Of a stretch of 64,000 bases of DNA, positions 58,901 to 64,000 are shown in pieces. The stretch is from Ciona savignyi (Eukaryota > Chordata > Ascidiacea > Phlebobranchia > Cionidae). Under the pieces are notes generated by a model. The model made no database searches. It was not told where the DNA came from and worked only from the letters and a program-made list of their open reading frames with translations. How positions within the stretch are numbered: position 1 is the stretch's first letter; each line of letters begins with the position of its first letter. The DNA lies in assembly GCA_000149265.1 (NCBI GenBank), contig CH002917.1:1361843-1425842 (forward strand), read 5' to 3'. A program made the translations under genes and the position numbers.

Positions 58901-61900
58901 CTACACAAGTATTGATCATTATATAGACGTGCCAGCAAATAAGTGTTTAATTTTGAACACGCTTCACTTATGAATTTGAATTTATTGTCAATAATTCGTC
59001 GCTGTGCGCATTGTTATATGTATTGTCCATCTTGTTGGCTTTATGTGTAAAATTAAACCAAAATTTTGTCGGCCTAATTATCGCCGCTTGATAATATGAT
59101 GTTTTCTTGAATGAAGCGCTTAGAGGACGACTCTCGAACCTTCTATATTAGTGGACTGGTCGTAAACAGTATTAACAAGTCATAATAATATAGACCGACA
59201 ACACTTAGCGATAGTAACCCAGTGAAGGACACAAGGTGATAATATAACGATTGCCTGTATGAATGTGTTAAATGTCCAAACAGTTCTTGTTTAAAGCAGT
59301 TCATAACATTGCGAGGACTAGATTGGCGGTTTAAACTCTAAAACTGCTTTCTATTCTAACGCAACGACAGTATACAGTTTCCTCTGCTTAAGTCATGAAC
59401 TACCTACCCTACCGAAGCGTCCATAATCTTATTAAAAATGACAGATTTGTGGTCATAATTCCCATTAAACACACAGTGGACGCAGTGATGAACGTTACGG
59501 CGACGGACGCAGATACCGGAATTAATGCCGAGTTGCAATATACGTCGATACTAGGTAGCGAAAGATGGAAATTTCCGAATTCTACAAAACCAGGTATAGC
59601 AGAGCTTTGTATCGATCGTTAGCCCCACTGCGTAGAGCATATTTCCTATTTAAATTTAAATTATGTTGGTTATTAGAGGAAATTTAAATATTATAATCTC
59701 AAGTCGTCTTATTGATCGTATTTGAAATTTAATTAGCCAGCCAACAGATTGATTTAGCACTGTGAAAGCGGATATATAAAGTTGATTTTTTATATTTTCT
59801 TTTTAATATCAAGATTGAAATGTTATTCAATATTTCAAAACACGCACCCTGTTATGTGTGCGTGCATGTGGCATTCAACGATCGGTCAGTGATTTTACGG
59901 ACACATCTGTTTATACATCAACTATTAGTCCATATTGCTGAAGTATTAGGATTATAAATTCTAAAAAATAATTATCCAATTATACCTATTTTAAATCCTG
60001 AATTTCCGTATATCTTTAAATGTTGTTTTAGCCACGTTTTGACAATTAAAACTGTAGAAAGTTATTGAACTACTCTTTACAAGGGTTATAATTAGTATTA
60101 TTGCGAGCTGTATATAACCGTTATATACAAGTTACATTCCATCTTTTAGTCAGTGAGACCTGGATACTTTAACAAGAAATGTTAATGCTGTAATGTTGTT
60201 TAAATACCTTAAATAAATATAGTTCACGCCACGCAACCATATTTCGTCATGCTGGGTACTGGGCAAGTTATTCTTTTGAACAGTTTTGACCGGGATGTGG
60301 TCGTGACCTTTACTGTCGTGGTGAAAGACAAAGGTTCCAGAGCGGATGGTAAGTACTTTGTGTATCATCTTCCTTTAGCAAGTTTTATATCACATCTTAC
60401 GTAACGTCCATATGCACGTTTGTGTATTTGCCATTTTGCCATTGCAACTCTATGAAAAACGAACACCTGAACGGCATAAATGTGATGTTGGAGGCATGGG
60501 TTTAGGCAAAGAAAATTCAAAGGCCACTTATAGTAGCCAGACTTACCGGACATTATATGCTGAATTGATTCCTAGCCTAGGTAGTTAAGCACAATTATAT
60601 ATACGAAATCTCCACGGAGATCTTATTTATCACCCGATGTAAAAAACATCAAAATTATAGATAGTACTTAGTATAAAACCGACACCGCAAATTTTTGTGG
60701 TTTATTTGGGACAGCGCCTTGATGCGGTTTATTTACAAGCCCATGTTACACCCTGCTACAGTCTGTGTTTGTATATTTAGATGTTTAGGATAATTATTTT
60801 CTCGATGTTTCAGCAATGCCGGGCAGCATTGTCGAAATCTTTATCGATTTTTGCAAAGCGGAATCGAATCGATGGGCTCCCAATAATCAGCCCTAGTTAT
60901 AGTACACTTATAGGAGCAGCATTATAGATCTGTACTCTTTACCCCCCACCATGTTTTCAAATCAACATCAGCTCACCTTTTTTACCGAGCCAAGTTTCAA
61001 ACCCATGATTGGCTCGTCACCAGAACCGTCTTTTTTGTATACGAGTCGGTACATGTATCGATGCCGATAACCATTCGGCCACACGACCGTACTACATCAT
61101 CCTACTCTTCTGTGCGTCTTTTCAGGTAATCGTGCGACTGCCACAGCAACTGTATCTGTTTTCTTGGATCAGCAGTTCTCAACCACGTCATCGAATATTC
61201 ATAAACCGAATGGTGAGCTGGTAGATGCAGAATAATTAATAAATACTGTTTAGACCGTTTTTTTTATGTAAGTATTCTGCATAAGAAGTTTCGTTACGCT
61301 CGGGATGACTTACATTCTCTGTTGTGACTTATTTCTATTATTTTGCACCGGACATTATATGCAACTCGAGGTACACATGCCATTAGCATGATATGATTTT
61401 TCCAACTCCGGGAAAATTGGATGGATTATTCATTGTTAATGACACTAGGTTTATACATTATATTCTGGATTGCCGGGTTATTGTAGTTTTTACAATGTGA
61501 TAATCATAATAGAGACATTACAACAGCTTTGTTTAACCTATTAAACCACTATGAACCCAACCGACTAACCAGGGCCCCAGCATAACCCCACCTTTCTACT
61601 AATGGGCTGACGCGCCACGTAAAAGCTCAGCATTCCGACCATTTACAGGTTCGGTGAAGACGTGGTTAATAATCGTGGTGACTGTCGGGATTGCGGTTTT
61701 CGCCCTTCTAACCGTGACATTTGTAGTTATCTGGGTGAGAAAGAAAAGGTCGCAACAGTTAACTATCTCTTCAAGGGACGATGGTACGTATATATTTTAG
61801 TTATGGGTCCCAATTGAAAAATTGGGACACATATTGTTTTTGTCCGTTTTTTTTTGTTTCTTTTTTTCTTTTTCTTTTTTCGTCAAAGGTTTGACAGGCA

Positions 61901-61956
61901 TGGCATGTCGCCCCGACATCTACCAGAAGGAATATTGGAATCGTAATGAAACTTAA
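55937..61956 (+). CDS. Mini-cadherin: signal peptide, Ser/Thr-rich insert, EC-type repeats, one membrane span
   Basis: Exons 55937-55988, 56038-56108, 57367-57816, 58757-58865, 59477-59593, 60223-60348, 61126-61212, 61649-61783 and 61889-61956, all in phase, 404 residues. Signal peptide about 1-17. Exon 2 gives PRFQVSEG, a typical start of an EC repeat. Exon 3 carries a Ser/Thr-rich stretch (TTNSPETTRHTSTRLETTT) then YDLDREKRSQYLLTI. Exon 4 gives LLIIEVTDIDDNTPKF, the calcium-binding linker. Exons 5-7 form a second repeat: VTATDADTGINAELQY, GQVILLNSFDRDVVVTFTVVVKDKG and ATATATVSVFLD. Membrane span about residues 343-368 (WLIIVVTVGIAVFALLTV...). A tail of about 36 residues starts RKKRSQ and has no classical catenin-binding region. 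In the family, such repeats mediate calcium-dependent cell adhesion. Exon 3 boundaries and the last acceptor (caaag) are the least certain. Confidence 0.85.
56109..57366. other. Cadherin-like gene intron 2
   Basis: 1,258 bases, AT-rich, with traces of a degraded family A SINE near 56840-56910 (gtcgtctgtgtcagttggta). No gene seen. Confidence 0.6.
58482..58728 (-). mobile_element. SINE family A, antisense, 28 bases before exon 58757
   Basis: ggatattcatctttatcccc, gggcaatcgtcagatcacct, gtgccttgcccaagagcaca. Confidence 0.8.
60979..61091 (-). mobile_element. SINE family B, antisense, 34 bases before exon 61126
   Basis: ttttttaccgagccaagttt, acgagtcggtacatgtatcg, aaccattcggccacacgacc. Confidence 0.85.
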
Positions 61957-62126
61957 CCATTCGTTAGACAACTTCGACATCGTCCGGCTCAGAACGTTTA
62001 AATCTTTCCCTATTTTAGAGCTTCTGGTAGACAGCGAGTTGACGTTCATGACATGATTGATATAAGACACCTGCACCATTGCATACTACTCTGGTATTTC
62101 TTTGGAAAAGGGAAATATATAATTGT

Positions 62127-62205
62127 ATGGCCGAATGGTTAGCGCAACCGAAAAAACGAAGTTGGTGAATCGCCTATCACGTTTCGAATCTTGGCATGGT
62201 AAAAA
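62127..62205 (+). mobile_element. SINE family B fragment, sense
   Basis: tggccgaatggttagcgcaa, cacgtttcgaatcttggcat, within the cadherin-like gene 3' flank. Confidence 0.65.
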
Positions 62206-63547
62206 TTGCACTGATTTTATTCTGTTTCTGAAGTGTTATAATTTGATGACAAAACTAAAAAAACAACATCGACGTATCGCTCTTACCATTAAAGGGTGTC
62301 TGCACTAGAACCTTGACTGGCGGAAAAGGGTGTCACTTCAAATCCCAGCATAAAAAATTGTTTTTCACAACTCGAAATTAAGTATTATTTTGTGACATCA
62401 TCCAAGTACCGTGAAAAATTATGTTTAAAATTTTCGAGCGGAACCCCCAATACATATAGAACCTTTTCCCTGATAAAACAGCCAAAACTTTACGATAAAC
62501 ACGATACTTAATTTAACTCTGCTTAACACAAATTCAAAACCAGAAGCCTTGCGTTATTTCTTCATACTGCCAACATGCGAGTTCCGGTAATGTAAATACT
62601 CCCAGTCTGTTGGCGATTAAGCAATGCATCTAAAGGTGCTACTTCTGTAAATTGCACCTTGGTTAATTCTTTGTAAAAAGCTCGCTATTTATGCAAATTA
62701 ACAGTACGGTCTTCTGTAGATTTGGTATTGTTTAATTACACCGCTGTACTTTCCCAACATTCCGCTTTGGATAAGCTTTGTTCAATAAATCCTATCGTTT
62801 ATATGCGTCAAATAAAATGACATTTTGCGCTGATTACCTCAATGGGTTATAGATACCGTTGTACTATTTAATTCAAAACTGAATGCAAATTACATGTGAC
62901 GGGATGTGTTTTTTTTAATTTTGTATTCGGGATGGAAAAATACCTTATATGTGCTCATTTCGTCTTTCTAACTCTTGATGACGCTAGCCCGCATTAGTGC
63001 CGATAGCATAGTCCGAAGTATTTGAGCATGGAGTTCTAGAGCGGCTGCAGCTCGAAACCATCAGCTGGATAGTCGATTGTGTCGTTGGGCAAAGCAATAA
63101 GCGTAAAACTTGTAGGGTTCGGAAACCACAGCAGGATACAACGCTTGCTAATACGTACAAATTACGACTGCAAAAAGGCTATACAGTTTAACACACGTTA
63201 ATTCGTATGATGAAAAGGCTAACTAATGAATCCTTAAATAAAAAACTCACGAAAATTTTATTGCGGATACAAGCACGAAAATTATTGTTATCATTAGTTG
63301 ACTTGTTTTGTTTTTAAGTTAAATTCAACAATATTCATATAGCAGAAGAAAAAAGAAAACTGTTTTAATGTGTATACTTAAAATAATAAAGGCACTACGA
63401 TCCACTGCTTCGTATATCTAGGGTATACAAACTACGGTTAGTTGCCCAATTGAGCCGAGTTAAATAGTTTTAAGCCCTTTTATAAATGAGTTACTTCTAG
63501 AAAAAAAACATATTGATTTGTTTATAAAATCAAGCAATTTACCCAAA
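62206..63547. other. Intergenic, nothing supported
   Basis: AT-rich sequence. Two AATAAA-like sites (about 62785 and 62811) could serve the cadherin-like gene, but they are more than 800 bases past its stop codon. Confidence 0.6.
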
Positions 63548-63965
63548 GGGTTGTTGATCCGAAACTGGTCGCTAGCTGGTTGGCTGTGTCCTTGGTCAAG
63601 ATCAGTGGTTCCCAACCTTTTTTAGTTGTGGGGCCAAATTTCAAATTTTAGAATACGTATGGAGCCGCATGAAAACACTCATGAAAACACACTGCTTTAA
63701 GAAAACAGTGACGTAACAATAGCAGCCTTTTCACAACTTTCCCTGCCTCTAATCTTAACTATGAAGTTCAAACTCCTTTCCCAGCCTTCAAACTAAGCAA
63801 GGGTAATTTTCGAATACTAATTTTATTTTTTTTATTATTAGAATCAGATTCTAATATTTTTAGGGGATTTCTTAGGTCAATGAGAGCCGCAAGAAGGCTA
63901 GCTGGGAGCCGCATGCGGCTCTCGGAGCCGCGGTTGGGAATCACTGGTCAAGATACTTAGTGAAC
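63548..63965 (+). mobile_element. SINE family A fragment interrupted by a MITE
   Basis: gatccgaaactggtcgctag, ggctgtgtccttggtcaag up to 63602, resuming gtcaagatacttagtg at 63947. Confidence 0.75.
63603..63946. mobile_element. hAT-type non-autonomous element (MITE), 344 bases, with target-site duplication
   Basis: Terminal inverted repeats CAGTGGTTCCCAACC and GGTTGGGAATCACTG match at 14 of 15 positions. An 8-base duplication, gtcaagat, flanks it at 63595-63602 and 63947-63954. The subterminal palindrome gagccgcatgcggctc is present near the right end. No transposase frame inside. The 8-base duplication and CAGnGGTT ends are typical of hAT elements. Confidence 0.92.
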
Positions 63966-63975
63966 TGCATGCCTG

Positions 63976-64000
63976 TACGGTCGTGTGGCCGAATGGTTAA
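63976..64000 (+). mobile_element. SINE family B start, cut by window end
   Basis: tacggtcgtgtggccgaatg then gttaa at the last bases, identical to the family B head. Confidence 0.7.

Overview
This window is eukaryotic nuclear DNA: AT-rich, with GT-AG introns mostly of a few hundred bases to 3 kb, metazoan gene families, and many tRNA-headed SINE copies. The gene structure and repeats fit a compact invertebrate chordate genome. An ascidian of the Ciona type is my best guess, but I could not test it. All confident genes are on the + strand, and I rebuilt them exon by exon from splice sites and reading phase.

Layout. (1) 1-18005: the 3' part of a trithorax/MLL1-2 type histone H3K4 methyltransferase (KMT2A/B class). 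It has two large low-complexity exons, then the FYRC, Win and SET/post-SET exons, and ends at 18005. Its introns carry satellite arrays, SINEs and a 147-bp-arm inverted repeat. (2) 18006-23481: an intergenic stretch with a 100-N assembly gap, a small candidate ORF behind a TATA box, and a TATA promoter. (3) 23482-37099: a 22-exon gene for a secreted protein of about 821 residues. It has six trefoil (P-type) or trefoil-like domains, a Thr/Pro mucin-like linker and an exon-by-exon helical repeat region I do not recognise. (4) 34896-45260 and 45468-55684: two direct copies of a block of about 10.3 kb. Each holds the last trefoil exons, a 3' UTR with poly(A) signal, and a complete three-exon gene for a 162-residue two-pass membrane protein. 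The second set of trefoil exons is orphaned and has a 1-base deletion. Differences between the copies are almost all synonymous, so an old functional duplication and two haplotypes joined in the assembly are both live explanations. (5) 55937-61956: a nine-exon gene for a 404-residue mini-cadherin with signal peptide, Ser/Thr-rich insert, two EC-like repeats, one membrane span and a short tail. (6) 61957-64000: intergenic, ending in a hAT-type MITE with a perfect 8-bp target-site duplication nested in a SINE, and the start of another SINE.

The KMT2 protein is nuclear chromatin machinery. The trefoil, two-pass membrane and cadherin-like genes encode secreted or surface proteins and form a separate neighbourhood. 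No operon or shared pathway can be shown from sequence alone.
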